Shown one piece after another: positions 17,448 to 26,017 of a stretch of 64,000 bases of DNA. The notes under the pieces were generated by a model. The model had not been told where the DNA came from. It worked only from the letters and a program-made list of their open reading frames with translations, and ran no database searches. This DNA comes from Streptomyces rishiriensis (GTDB lineage: Bacteria; Actinomycetota; Actinomycetes; Streptomycetales; Streptomycetaceae), in contig NZ_JAUSWV010000002.1 of assembly GCF_030815485.1 (NCBI RefSeq), positions 6,572,001-6,636,000 of the forward strand, given 5' to 3'. The stretch's first letter is position 1, and each line of letters starts with the position of its first letter. Made by a program: the position numbers and the translations under genes.

Positions 17448-17962
17448 GTCATCGGAGACGCGTGGGCGCCCCACGGATAACAGAAATTCGTTGCTCGAGC
17501 GTCGACGGGTATGTCGGCACACCCCAGAAAACCACCTTCCCGCCGGAAACTTCCGGAAAGGGCTTTCCATCAAGTCCGTCCGACCCGTTGACCTGCCCGT
17601 AACACGCCCTTACCTTTTCGGCGTTCGTCATTCCACATGCCGTTCGCAGTACCGAACACCCCCTCCCTCGAGAGGTAGCCGCGTGCACCTCAATGCGCTC
17701 GTCCTCCGCCGCGCCGACCCCCAGGCGCGACCCGAACCCGCCCGCCAGCGCCACGGCACGGCGATACCTCATCCCGTGACGGACAGCTCACGGGGCCTGA
17801 CGGGCCGACGGTCCCGGTTGCCCGACACGGACCTCGCCTCGTGGGCGGCCCGTCGAACGATCCCAGCCGCCACGCCCGGATCCAGGCCTTCCGGCCCGCG
17901 CCCGGACGGCATCCCCGACTTCGGCGTCCCCGTCGCCGACACCGTGAAGGAGAGTGCGTGAG
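17448..17962. other. Divergent promoter region between surface protein and GH43 gene
   Basis: It holds the palindrome at 17555-17568. A plus-strand frame from GTG 17684 preceded by GAGAGG runs open to 17961 and overlaps the next start, but its peptide (Pro/Arg-rich) has no recognisable character; I do not call it a gene. Confidence 0.4.
17555..17568. promoter_or_regulatory. Operator candidate GGAAAGGGCTTTCC
   Basis: Six-base perfect arms (GGAAAG/CTTTCC) around GG. The core GAAAGGGCTTTC recurs exactly at 21133-21144, between the PL4 lyase and acetylesterase genes. It resembles LacI-type operators and lies between the surface-protein and GH43 genes. Confidence 0.5.
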
Positions 17963-19375
17963 ATGAGACGTGCGTACACGACCCTGCTCGCCCTCTGTCT
18001 TGTGCTGATCGGCGCCCTCGCGACCGCTGGGCCCGCCCAGGCGGCGCCGGTGACGGTCGCCAACGGCACTCAGTTCAACGACAGTTCAGGCAGCCCCGTA
18101 CACGCCCATGGCGGCGGCGTCCTGAAAGTCGGCTCCTACTACTACTGGTTCGGCGAGAACCGCAACGCCGACAACACCTTCCGGTACGTGGACGCCTACC
18201 GTTCCACCGATCTGAAGAACTGGGAGTTCCGCAGTCACGTCCTGACCCAGGCGAGCGACTCGGAGTTGGCCACGGCCAACATCGAACGCCCGAAAGTCAT
18301 GTACAACGCCTCCACCGGCAAGTTCGTGATGTGGATGCACAAGGAGAACGGAACCGACTACAGCGAGGCCCGAGCAGCTGTCGCCGTGTCGGACACCGTC
18401 GACGGAAACTACGCGTGGCAGGGCAGCTTCCGCCCGCTCGGCCAGCACATGTCCCGTGACATCACGGTCTTCGTCGACAGCGACGGCGCCGGATACATGG
18501 TCTCGGCCGCACGGGAGAACTACGACCTCCAGATCTACCGGCTCACCGCCGACTACACCGGTATCGCAAGTCTGGTCGCCGACCCCTGGCACGGTGGCCA
18601 CCGCGAGGCGCCCGCGCTGTTCAAGCGGGGCGGCGTCTACTTCATGCTCACCTCCGGAGCGACCGGCTGGAGCCCCAACCAGCAGCAGTACGCCACGGCG
18701 ACCTCGCTCACCGGCCCCTGGTCGGCCATGACGAACGTCGGCGACTCGACGGCGTACGGCTCGCAGACCGCGTACGTGCTGCCCGTCCAGGGCACTTCGG
18801 GGACCTCGTACCTCTACCTGGGCGACCGCTGGGGCAACGCCTTCGGTGGGACCGTCAACGACTCCCGCTACGTCTGGCTGCCGCTGACCTTCCCCACGAC
18901 CACGTCGCTGTCGATGTCCTGGTCCCCCGAGCTCACCATCGACACGGCGGCTGGAACGGTTACCGGAACGAGCGCCACGTACAACACGCTCATCGCCCGG
19001 CACAGCGGCAGATGTGCGGATGTCACGAGCCAGTCCCTCTGGGCGGGCGCACAGATCAAGCAGTACGACTGCAACGGTGGTAACAACCAGAAGTACTGGT
19101 TCAAGTCCGTCGGAAGCGGTTACTACCAGTTGGTCGTCAGGAGCAGTTCTCTGTGTGTGCAGGAGAACGCGAACACGGTCAGCCAGGAGAACTGCAGCGC
19201 GACAGCCACCGGTCAGCAGTGGTCGCTGACGACTTCCGGCACCTACGTCAACGTCAAGTCCCGCGCGAGCGGCGAGTGCCTGGACGTGAACGGCGCGTCC
19301 ACCGCCAACTCCGCCGCGCTCATCACCTACACGTGCAACGGAGGAACCAACCAGCAGTGGACGCGCGGCACCTGA
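17963..19375 (+). CDS. Secreted GH43 (exo-beta-1,3-galactanase type) with ricin-B domain
   Basis: A 470-residue secreted glycosidase. A signal peptide ends near GPAQAAPV. Residues 35-320 are a five-blade GH43 propeller. HAHGGGVLKVGSYYYWFGENR and HREAPALFKRGGVYFMLTSGATGW match the subgroup known for exo-beta-1,3-galactanases, which lacks the usual N-terminal catalytic Asp (here replaced by the AHGGG motif). Residues 335-470 form a ricin-B-type lectin with three QxW-like repeats (NNQKYWF, GQQWSL, NQQWTRG). Likely substrate: galactan backbone of arabinogalactan or pectin side chains (inference). ATG 17963 is preceded by AAGGAGAG; the GTG at 17954 is less well placed. Convergent with the PL4 gene, 6 bases apart. 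Confidence 0.9.
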   Translation: MRRAYTTLLALCLVLIGALATAGPAQAAPVTVANGTQFNDSSGSPVHAHGGGVLKVGSYYYWFGENRNADNTFRYVDAYRSTDLKNWEFRSHVLTQASDSELATANIERPKVMYNASTGKFVMWMHKENGTDYSEARAAVAVSDTVDGNYAWQGSFRPLGQHMSRDITVFVDSDGAGYMVSAARENYDLQIYRLTADYTGIASLVADPWHGGHREAPALFKRGGVYFMLTSGATGWSPNQQQYATATSLTGPWSAMTNVGDSTAYGSQTAYVLPVQGTSGTSYLYLGDRWGNAFGGTVNDSRYVWLPLTFPTTTSLSMSWSPELTIDTAAGTVTGTSATYNTLIARHSGRCADVTSQSLWAGAQIKQYDCNGGNNQKYWFKSVGSGYYQLVVRSSSLCVQENANTVSQENCSATATGQQWSLTTSGTYVNVKSRASGECLDVNGASTANSAALITYTCNGGTNQQWTRGT

Positions 19376-19381
19376 CCTACG

Positions 19382-21064
19382 TCAGGCGAGAAGGTCGATC
19401 GCGTCGATCGACGTCCCCGCGCTGAGGTAGGAGGTCGTCCCCGAACCGCTCACCACGTTGATCTTCAGCACGTTGTACTGGCTGGTGTCCGTGAGCCACG
19501 CGCTCGCCGGGACGCTGTAGGTGAACGTGTGGTTGTTGCCCCGGTAGGACCCGTTGGTCAGGGACCGGGTGCTCGGCTGGGTGGGCGGGGAGGGGATGGC
19601 CGAGGTCCAGGTGTCGTTCACGACGACCTGCGGCCGGCCGTTGGCATAGGCCGTCGTCACGCCGATGCGCAGGGTGTGCGCGGCGGCGGCCTGGGCCGCG
19701 GTCAGCTTGAAGTACACCAGCAGACCGCTGTTGACGTCCTTCCAGATGTAGCAGGGGAAGCCCGCGGTCTCGCTGCCGCTGCCGATCACCACGTTGCCGG
19801 TCCAGGCGGCGGCCCGGACGTCGGACGGGTGCGCGTACGTCATCAGATCGGCGTTCTTGAAGCCGCTCGGGGTGCCGGTCCAGTCGTTGATCCGCCAGAT
19901 CGCGGTCGCGTTGCCGGGGTCGTTCGAGGACGGGATCGCGATCGAGTTGAGGGTGGTCGTCCCGCCCGCCGACACGGTCACCTGTGTGCTGTACACGGCG
20001 AGTTCGCTCTTGTGGACGGTCAGTGTGTACGTCCCCGGGAGAACCCCGGGGATCGAGAAGTAGCCGTCGGACGACCGCGCCGAACCCCAGTACTGCGCGC
20101 TCGCGTTGGCCAGTCCGACCGTGTACGGGTACGCCGAGTTGCGTCCCGTGATGCCGACCCCCGCGACCCGGCCCCGCCCGCCGGCGGCGACGTAGCCGGA
20201 GATGCCGAGCGAGTCCGCCCACGAGGTGGTCAGGTTGCCCGGGAACAGTGACGAGGAGGGGGCGCCGCCGTCGGTGAAGGCGATGACGTAGGGGCCCTGG
20301 AGACCGAAACGCTGTTCCTCGGTCTGGTTCTGGCCGTAGTACAGGATTTCGTACAGGCCGCCGCCGTCGGCACTTTGGTGGCGCAGAAGGGAGCGGTAGA
20401 AGGGGCCGCCCGATGCCTTCTCGTGGTTGCTGCGCACGATCCAGAGACCGACGCTGCCGGTCGACCAGCCGAGATAGTCGTAGTCGATGACGCGCAGCCT
20501 GGAGTAGTGCTTGGAGCGGGTCTGGCCGTCGGACTTCGCGAAGACGTCGGAAGCCTCGATGGTGCTGGTCGTGTACGTGTAGGAGTCGGGCTCGTCGTTG
20601 AGAAACAGACCCGCTTTGACGCGCACGATGTAACGCGTTGCCGAAACGGATGTGTCGGCCTTGTTGGTCCACAGGTAGACGTTGTTCTCGCCGCTTCGGG
20701 CCGCGTAGTAGTGCTTGAGCGTGCCGTGCGTGACCGAGATCAGGATCGTGGAGCCGGACTGCGCGATCGTCACGGTGGAACTGCCGAGGCCCGACTCGAT
20801 GTGCGAGTTCATGCCGCCGTAGCCCTGGTACTCGGTTCCCCGGTAGGCCAGTGAGGTCAGGTCGCCGGTGGATTTGCTGACCTTGAAGACCAGGTTGGCG
20901 CCGGTGTCGACGACGTAGTTCGAGCCGTCGTCGGTGTAGCCGAAGGCCGCTGCCGCGGCCGGTGCGGCGAGCGGCCCGGCCAGGGCGGCCGAGCCTGCCG
21001 TGGCCGCGGTGGCGAGGACGAAGGTACGGCGTCGGATCGGCCGGTGGCTGTCGGATCCGGACAT
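19382..21064 (-). CDS. Rhamnogalacturonan lyase, polysaccharide lyase family 4
   Basis: A 560-residue secreted lyase that cleaves the rhamnogalacturonan I backbone by beta-elimination. The twin-arginine signal is RRRTFVLATAATAGSAALAG, cleaved near AAAAA. Three family domains are visible: the catalytic beta-sandwich (about 40-300; FGYTDDGSNYVVDTGANLVFKV, YRGTEYQGYGGMNSHIESGLG, IDYDYLGWSTGSVGLWIV), a fibronectin-III-like domain (GYFSIPGVLPGTYTLTVHK), and a C-terminal CBM-like jelly roll (IWRINDWTGTPSGFKNADLMTYAHPSD). GGAGG lies 8 bases before the ATG. Divergent from the acetylesterase with shared operator-like palindromes, so co-regulation is likely. Confidence 0.93.
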   Translation of the reverse strand: MSGSDSHRPIRRRTFVLATAATAGSAALAGPLAAPAAAAAFGYTDDGSNYVVDTGANLVFKVSKSTGDLTSLAYRGTEYQGYGGMNSHIESGLGSSTVTIAQSGSTILISVTHGTLKHYYAARSGENNVYLWTNKADTSVSATRYIVRVKAGLFLNDEPDSYTYTTSTIEASDVFAKSDGQTRSKHYSRLRVIDYDYLGWSTGSVGLWIVRSNHEKASGGPFYRSLLRHQSADGGGLYEILYYGQNQTEEQRFGLQGPYVIAFTDGGAPSSSLFPGNLTTSWADSLGISGYVAAGGRGRVAGVGITGRNSAYPYTVGLANASAQYWGSARSSDGYFSIPGVLPGTYTLTVHKSELAVYSTQVTVSAGGTTTLNSIAIPSSNDPGNATAIWRINDWTGTPSGFKNADLMTYAHPSDVRAAAWTGNVVIGSGSETAGFPCYIWKDVNSGLLVYFKLTAAQAAAAHTLRIGVTTAYANGRPQVVVNDTWTSAIPSPPTQPSTRSLTNGSYRGNNHTFTYSVPASAWLTDTSQYNVLKINVVSGSGTTSYLSAGTSIDAIDLLA

Positions 21065-21132
21065 GGGGGTGCCTCCTTCGGGAGGTGTGGGGGTGCGGGT
21101 GCCTGAGAGAGTGACAGTTGAATCGATTTCGC

Positions 21133-21144
21133 GAAAGGGCTTTC
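21133..21144. promoter_or_regulatory. Operator candidate GAAAGGGCTTTC
   Basis: Inverted repeat 69 bases upstream of the PL4 start. The same 12 bases form the core of the site at 17556-17567. Confidence 0.5.
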
Positions 21145-21187
21145 ACGCCCTGGAAGTTGGCAATCTCGCAAAATCAGTCCCAGGTCT

Positions 21188-21200
21188 AGAAAGCGCTTGC
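21188..21200. promoter_or_regulatory. LacI-family operator AGAAAGCGCTTGC
   Basis: Identical over 13 bases to the site upstream of the first LacI gene (9059-9071). It lies between the divergent PL4 lyase and acetylesterase, 56 bases before the latter's start, so a single repressor could control both. Confidence 0.6.
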
Positions 21201-21255
21201 CAGAGGCGGTACGGTCCAGCCGCCAGCCCCTGTTGCCTCGACGGAGGAGCCGCAA

Positions 21256-22302
21256 GTGAGACGTTTCAACATTGCCGTGCTGGCGGCACTGACCCTGACC
21301 GTCGGTCTGACGGCGGTGCCCGCCGCTCAGGCGCACGGCGGCCGCGCATCCCTCGGCATCGACAACTGCACCGCGACCGCCTGCCACTTCGACGTCCCAC
21401 CCGGCACCTATGACGTCGAGGTCGTCCTCGGTGGCGACGTCGCGTCGAGTACCGGCATCAGCGGAGAGACCCGGCGCGCTCTGCTCCCCGAGACCGCCGC
21501 GCCGGCCGGTGAACGGGTCGTCCGCAGCTTCACGGTGGACGTCAGAACCCCGGAGGGTGAGCCCACGGGTGCGGCCGGAACCGCCGGCCTGGACCTGGCC
21601 GTGGGCGGCTCGGCGCCGGCCCTGGCCGACATCAGGGTCACCCGGGCCCGGCACGCACGGCAGGTCTTCCTCGTCGGCGACTCCACGGTGTGTGACCAGC
21701 CGGGCGACCCGTACGCCGGGTGGGGCCAGCAGTTGCCGCAGTATCTGCGCAAGGGCGTCTCGGTCGCCAACTACGCGGATTCCGGGGAGAGTACGGTCAC
21801 GTATCTGGGGAACCCGCTGCTCTGGGCCACGGTCCAGCCGCTGATCCGCCCGGGCGATCTCGTCCTGGTCCAACTCGCCCACAACGACAAGACGACAGAC
21901 GAGGCGACCTACCGGGCGAATCTCGAGACGCTGGTGGCGGGAGTGAGGGAGAGGGGTGGCCGACCGGTCCTGGTGACCCCCATCGTGCGCCGCTGGTTCA
22001 ACGCCGACGGAACGCTGAACAACGGAACGGCCCTGCTGGTCAACGGACTCGGCGTCGACCACCCGGCGGTGATCCGCTCGGTCGCCGCCACACAGGAGGT
22101 ACCGCTGATCGATCTCACCGCCAAGACCAAGGCACTGGTGGAGTCCCTTGGCGTCGAAGGCTCCAAGGCGCTCTACCTCTACAACGAGAAGCGCGACAAC
22201 ACGCACACCTCCGTGCACGGAGCAACGGTTTACGCGGGCCTGGTCCGCGACGAACTCGTCGCCCGGCATCTGGTGCCGAGGGGCACCGTGCGGGTGGGAT
22301 GA
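21256..22302 (+). CDS. Rhamnogalacturonan acetylesterase (SGNH/GDSL hydrolase)
   Basis: A 348-residue secreted esterase removing acetyl groups from rhamnogalacturonan, which opens the backbone to the neighbouring PL4 lyase. Signal peptide RRFNIAVLAALTLTVGLTAVPAAQA. Residues 30-130 form an N-terminal beta-sandwich with a Cys pair (DNCTATACHF). The SGNH domain follows: VFLVGDSTVCD (block I, nucleophile Ser), GWGQQLPQYL, YADSGEST (block II Gly), VQLAHNDK (block III Asn) and DNTHTSVHGA (block V Asp/His). Start GTG 21256 has GGAGGAG 7 bases upstream. It is followed 89 bases later by the DUF2264 gene on the same strand. Confidence 0.93.
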   Translation: MRRFNIAVLAALTLTVGLTAVPAAQAHGGRASLGIDNCTATACHFDVPPGTYDVEVVLGGDVASSTGISGETRRALLPETAAPAGERVVRSFTVDVRTPEGEPTGAAGTAGLDLAVGGSAPALADIRVTRARHARQVFLVGDSTVCDQPGDPYAGWGQQLPQYLRKGVSVANYADSGESTVTYLGNPLLWATVQPLIRPGDLVLVQLAHNDKTTDEATYRANLETLVAGVRERGGRPVLVTPIVRRWFNADGTLNNGTALLVNGLGVDHPAVIRSVAATQEVPLIDLTAKTKALVESLGVEGSKALYLYNEKRDNTHTSVHGATVYAGLVRDELVARHLVPRGTVRVG

Positions 22303-22391
22303 ACGCCTGGGGGCGCCCCGACCGGAACCGGGACGCCCCCAGGTCCTGGCGACACCAGGCTCCGCACCGGCCGCGAAGGAAGAAACAGCAG

Positions 22392-24146
22392 ATGCACCTG
22401 CCCCCGCCCGACCTCGCCCGCAGCCCCCGCACCGGCTACACCCGCGCCCATTGGGAGGCCGCCGCGGACTCGCTGCTCGCCGCGGTGGAGCCGTACGCCA
22501 CCGAGGATCGCGCTCTCTACCACTTTCCCGGCGACCGGGAGAGCTGGTCGGGTCGCCTCTCCGACGGCCTGGAAGGCTACGCTCGCACGTTGCTGCTGGC
22601 GGCGTTCCGCCGTGACGAGACGGCGCTGGAGCGTTACGCAAGCGGTCTCGCGGCCGGTGTCCGCGGCGTCTGGCCCCGGATCGAGGACCGAGGTCAGCCC
22701 CTCGTCGAGGCCGCGTCGATCGCCCTCGCGCTGCGACTGACCCGCCCGTTGCTCTGGGACCGGCTCGACGACCGTGTGCGCCAGCGCGCCGCCGCCTGGC
22801 TCGGCGACGCCCTGACCGCGGAGGCCTGGCCCTGCAACTGGGAGCTGTTCCCGGTGACGGTAGGCGGTTTCCTGGAGTCTGTCGGCCATGAGCCGGAGGC
22901 GTCCCGCAAGGCCATCGACCGAGGGCTGGAGCGCATCGAGCAGTGGTATGTCGCCGACGGCTGGTACAGCGACGGCGCAGGCCGTGCCTTCGACTACTAC
23001 AACGGCTGGGCGATGCATCTCTACCCGGTCCTGCACGCCTGGCTGGCCGACGACCCCGGGCTGCTCGCCCTCTACGGCGGCCGGCTCAGGACCCATCTGG
23101 GAGACTACGCCCGCCTGTTCGGCGGCGACGGCGCACCCCTGCACCAGGGCCGGTCCCTCACCTATCGCTTCGCCACCACCGCCCCCCTGTGGCTGGGCGC
23201 CCTGACCGGCCACACCCCGCTCCCCTCCGGCGAGACCCGGCGCCTTGCCTCGGGTGCGCTGAAGTACTTCCTGGAACGCGGTGCGGTCGACGAACACGGT
23301 CTGCTGACCCTTGGCTGGCACGGACCCGACGCGTCGGTTCTCCAGGGCTACTCGGGACCGGCCTCCCCCTACTGGGCGAGCAAGGGTTTCCTCGGCTTGC
23401 TGATCCCCCCGGAACACGAGGTGTGGACGGCGACGGAGAAGGCGGGACCGGCGGAACGGGGTAACGCCGTTACCCCCATTGCCGCTCCCAACTGGCTTCT
23501 GCAGTCGACGAGTTCGGACGGCCTGGTCCGCCTGCACAACCACGGCAGCGAAGACGTCCGTTACGACCCGTACTACACCAGGTTCTCGTACTCCACGGTC
23601 ACACGGCCGCTGGACGTGCCACCGGACAACATCGTCATGATCGGCGGCGACGCGCGCCGCGAGGGCATCGTCCCCCTCGGAGTGGGGGAGGGCTGGGCGG
23701 CCTCCCGACACGCGCTGAGCTCCGGGGCGGAAGTCACCAGCCTGGTGGTGGCCGAGGACGCGGTGGAGGTTCGGGCCCACCTGGTGGCCGGCGCCGACCC
23801 GGGGACGGAGGTTCACATCACGGGCTGGGTGCCGGTGGAGGGCGGGGACGAGCGGGCGGAACTGGTGCCGGTGCACGGACTGGCGGGCACGTCCCCTCTG
23901 TCGGGCGTGGCGGGAGAAGGTCCTGCGACCCTGTTCGTCGCGCTGGCCCGCCTCACGGCCGAGCCGGACCCCCTGCCACTCGGGGAGCTGGTGTCCGTCG
24001 AGGTGCAGAGGGTGGAGGCCGACACCACCGCTGACGGCGCGTACGAGCTCAGCGTCCGATGGCCGACGGGTGCGGAGCGCCATTTCCGCTTCACGGCTTC
24101 GGACGGACGATCCGTGACGTCGTCGTGGTCGGTGATCCCCCGCTGA
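22392..24146 (+). CDS. DUF2264 domain protein
   Basis: A 584-residue protein of the DUF2264 family, without a signal peptide. The N-terminal 360 residues have the pattern of an alpha/alpha toroid (SGRLSDGLEGYARTLLLAAFR, CNWELFPVTVGGFLESVG, YNGWAMHLYPVLHAW, LHQGRSLTYRFATTAPLWLGALTG, GYSGPASPYWASKGFLGLLIP). The C-terminal 220 residues are beta-rich (NWLLQSTSSDGLVRLHNHGSEDVRYDP). Relatives commonly occur beside pectin- and ulvan-type lyases and hydrolases, so a cytosolic glycosidase role on imported oligosaccharides is plausible but unproven. ATG 22392 has GGAAG upstream. It probably forms a transcription unit with the acetylesterase. Confidence 0.9.
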   Translation: MHLPPPDLARSPRTGYTRAHWEAAADSLLAAVEPYATEDRALYHFPGDRESWSGRLSDGLEGYARTLLLAAFRRDETALERYASGLAAGVRGVWPRIEDRGQPLVEAASIALALRLTRPLLWDRLDDRVRQRAAAWLGDALTAEAWPCNWELFPVTVGGFLESVGHEPEASRKAIDRGLERIEQWYVADGWYSDGAGRAFDYYNGWAMHLYPVLHAWLADDPGLLALYGGRLRTHLGDYARLFGGDGAPLHQGRSLTYRFATTAPLWLGALTGHTPLPSGETRRLASGALKYFLERGAVDEHGLLTLGWHGPDASVLQGYSGPASPYWASKGFLGLLIPPEHEVWTATEKAGPAERGNAVTPIAAPNWLLQSTSSDGLVRLHNHGSEDVRYDPYYTRFSYSTVTRPLDVPPDNIVMIGGDARREGIVPLGVGEGWAASRHALSSGAEVTSLVVAEDAVEVRAHLVAGADPGTEVHITGWVPVEGGDERAELVPVHGLAGTSPLSGVAGEGPATLFVALARLTAEPDPLPLGELVSVEVQRVEADTTADGAYELSVRWPTGAERHFRFTASDGRSVTSSWSVIPR

Positions 24147-24441
24147 GCGGTTGTGCGCAGGACGGCGTCACCGCGGCGTACGCCCAGGTCGGCGTCCCGT
24201 CCTCGAGGACCGCGAGATCACTGGTGAGGTGAGGCGCGGTGAGTGCTCACCACCTCGACCGGGCCCTGGAACGTGCCGTTCCGGCCGACGACGGAGAACT
24301 GCCGTGACGGATGCGGTCGGGGTGAACCGGCGCCGAGTGAAGGGGAGGGACGCGGGCTCGGTCGGCGCGGCCGCGTGCGCGTGGGCCGGTGGGAGGGAAT
24401 CTCCGTTGCCCTGCGTGAACGGCGTGCAGAAGAATCCGCCT

Positions 24442-24813
24442 ATGACTTCTGCCATCCGTCACGTGACGATCGACAGCTCCGACGCCTACGCCCTCGGCGC
24501 CTTCTGGTCCGAGGTGCTCGGCCAGCCTCTCCACGAGGACGACAAGCCGGGCGACGAGGAGGCGTTGATCGAGGGCGCGGGCATGCTGTTCGTCACCGTC
24601 CCCGAGACCAAGAGCCGGAAGAACCGCATTCATTTCGACCTTCAGCCGCAGGACCGTACCCGCGAGCAGGAGGTCGAGCGTCTCCTCGCCCTCGGCGCCA
24701 CGCTGGTCGACGACCGTCGTAAGCCCGACGGCACCGGGTGGGCGGTCCTCGCGGACCCGGAGGGGAACGAGTTCTGCGTGGAGCGCAGCGCGGAAGAGCG
24801 GGCAGCAGGCTGA
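24442..24813 (+). CDS. Small VOC family protein
   Basis: A 123-residue single-module vicinal-oxygen-chelate protein. It reads SAIRHVTIDSSDAYALGAFWSEVLGQPLHEDD, EALIEGAGMLFVTVPETKSRKNRIHFDLQP and AVLADPEGNEFCVERS. RIHFDLQP and GNEFCVE are the expected signatures of the subgroup related to antibiotic-binding and glyoxalase-like proteins. The start ATG has no Shine-Dalgarno, so the message may be leaderless. The 295 bases upstream hold no recognisable gene apart from a doubtful minus-strand relic (see rejected). Function unknown. Confidence 0.87.
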   Translation: MTSAIRHVTIDSSDAYALGAFWSEVLGQPLHEDDKPGDEEALIEGAGMLFVTVPETKSRKNRIHFDLQPQDRTREQEVERLLALGATLVDDRRKPDGTGWAVLADPEGNEFCVERSAEERAAG

Positions 24814-25202
24814 GGCGGCGGCCACCGGGCACGATACGGGCGGGCCGGCAGCCGACCCCTGACAGGGTCGCGGAAGAAGAAGCGTCCGCCGGAAACAGAT
24901 CGGCGGGCAATTCGCCGGAAACAGATCGGTGGGCAATTCGCCGGAAACGGTGTCAGCAACAGTTCACGGGAAACAGGACGCCGGCAATCGGTTCGCTTGA
25001 AGCAGGGCTCCGGAACAGTTCGCTTGATGCAAGGATTTCGAAAACAGGTCACCGGACGTCAGGGTGCCGGGAAACGGTTCACTGGGAGGAAAGCGTAGGA
25101 AACAGTCCGACGTGAACGAAATACCGGAAACAGCCTGACGGAAGCAGACCAGCCGGGACAGTTCGGCGGAGGCCGAAGGGACGCGCCCCTAGCGTGGCTC
25201 GC
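24814..25202. repeat. Gene-free array of GGAAAC-centred degenerate repeats
   Basis: From about 24869 to 25150 the sequence repeats the core CGGAAACAG or GGGAAAC at irregular spacing, with at least seven GGAAAC copies. At 24890-24945 a 26-base unit occurs twice almost exactly (CCGGAAACAGATCGG, then YGGGCAATTCG). No gene is visible. It sits between two plus-strand genes. Confidence 0.75.
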
Positions 25203-26012
25203 ATGCGTGCACTCAGGGCGACCTCTCACCCCTTCGCCGACCTCCACCACGCCGACAACCCCCTCCTTCTGCCCAATGCCTGGGACCATGCCACGGCGAT
25301 GTCCATGGCGAGGATGGGCTTTCCGGCGATCGGCACGACGAGTCTCGCGGTGGCGGCGGCGGTGGGGCTGCCGGACGGCGCGTCGGCGACTTGCGACGAA
25401 ACCCTACGGCTCGCGCTGATCCTGGGTTCGCAACCGTTTCTCCTGTCTGTCGACGCCGAAAGCGGTTTCAGCGAAGATCCGGACGAGGTGGGCGAGTTCG
25501 CCCGTCAGCTGGTGGCGGTGGGTGCGGTCGGAATCAACCTGGAGGATGGCCTGGGGTCGGTCGACCGGCATGCGGCGAAGATCGCCGCGGTCAGGGCTGC
25601 CGCGCCCGGCCTCTTCGTCAACGCCCGCACGGACACGTACTGGCTGCGTGAACACGGCGATCACGGCCTTCGCAGGGGAGCCGAAACGCTTGCGCGCCTC
25701 GACGCCTATCAACAGGCGGGCGCGGACTGCGTTTTCGTCCCGGGGCTGACCGATGCCCGAGAGATCGCCGCGCTCGTCGCGCGCCTGGATGTGCCCCTCA
25801 ACCTCCTCTACTCGCCGACCGGCCCCAGCCTCGCCCAACTCGGCGACCTGGGGGTGAGCCGTGTCAGCCTCGGCTCGCTTCTGTACCGGCGAGCGATGGG
25901 TGCGGCGCTCGAAGCGCTGGGTGACATCCGTGAGGGACGCAGGCCGGGAGGCCCCACACCGACGTACGAGGACCTACGGGGACCGGGCACCGAGGCAGCA
26001 CGCCACGTGTGA
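25203..26012 (+). CDS. Isocitrate lyase/PEP mutase superfamily protein (second)
   Basis: A 269-residue enzyme of the isocitrate lyase/PEP mutase superfamily, oxaloacetate-hydrolase-like branch. LLLPNAWDHATAMSMARMGFPAIGTTSLAVAAAVGLPDG is the signature N-terminus. LSVDAESGFSEDPDEV supplies the metal-site acids, followed by GINLEDGL, FVNARTDTYWL and AGADCVFVPGLTDAREIAALV. Unlike the protein at 6309 it lacks the CGH active-site loop (here GINLEDGLGSVDRHAAKI), so C-C lyase chemistry with a cysteine acid is unlikely and the reaction is unknown. Start ATG 25203; a GTG at 25194 is possible. Confidence 0.9.
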   Translation: MRALRATSHPFADLHHADNPLLLPNAWDHATAMSMARMGFPAIGTTSLAVAAAVGLPDGASATCDETLRLALILGSQPFLLSVDAESGFSEDPDEVGEFARQLVAVGAVGINLEDGLGSVDRHAAKIAAVRAAAPGLFVNARTDTYWLREHGDHGLRRGAETLARLDAYQQAGADCVFVPGLTDAREIAALVARLDVPLNLLYSPTGPSLAQLGDLGVSRVSLGSLLYRRAMGAALEALGDIREGRRPGGPTPTYEDLRGPGTEAARHV

Positions 26013-26017
26013 CAGCG

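Noticed and set aside
24147..24441. Minus-strand frame ending VVGRNGTFQGPVEVV and a short tail
   Set aside because: Looks like the last residues of a secreted or enzyme domain, but the frame upstream soon turns to Pro/Arg-rich text with no start. Kept only as a possible relic.
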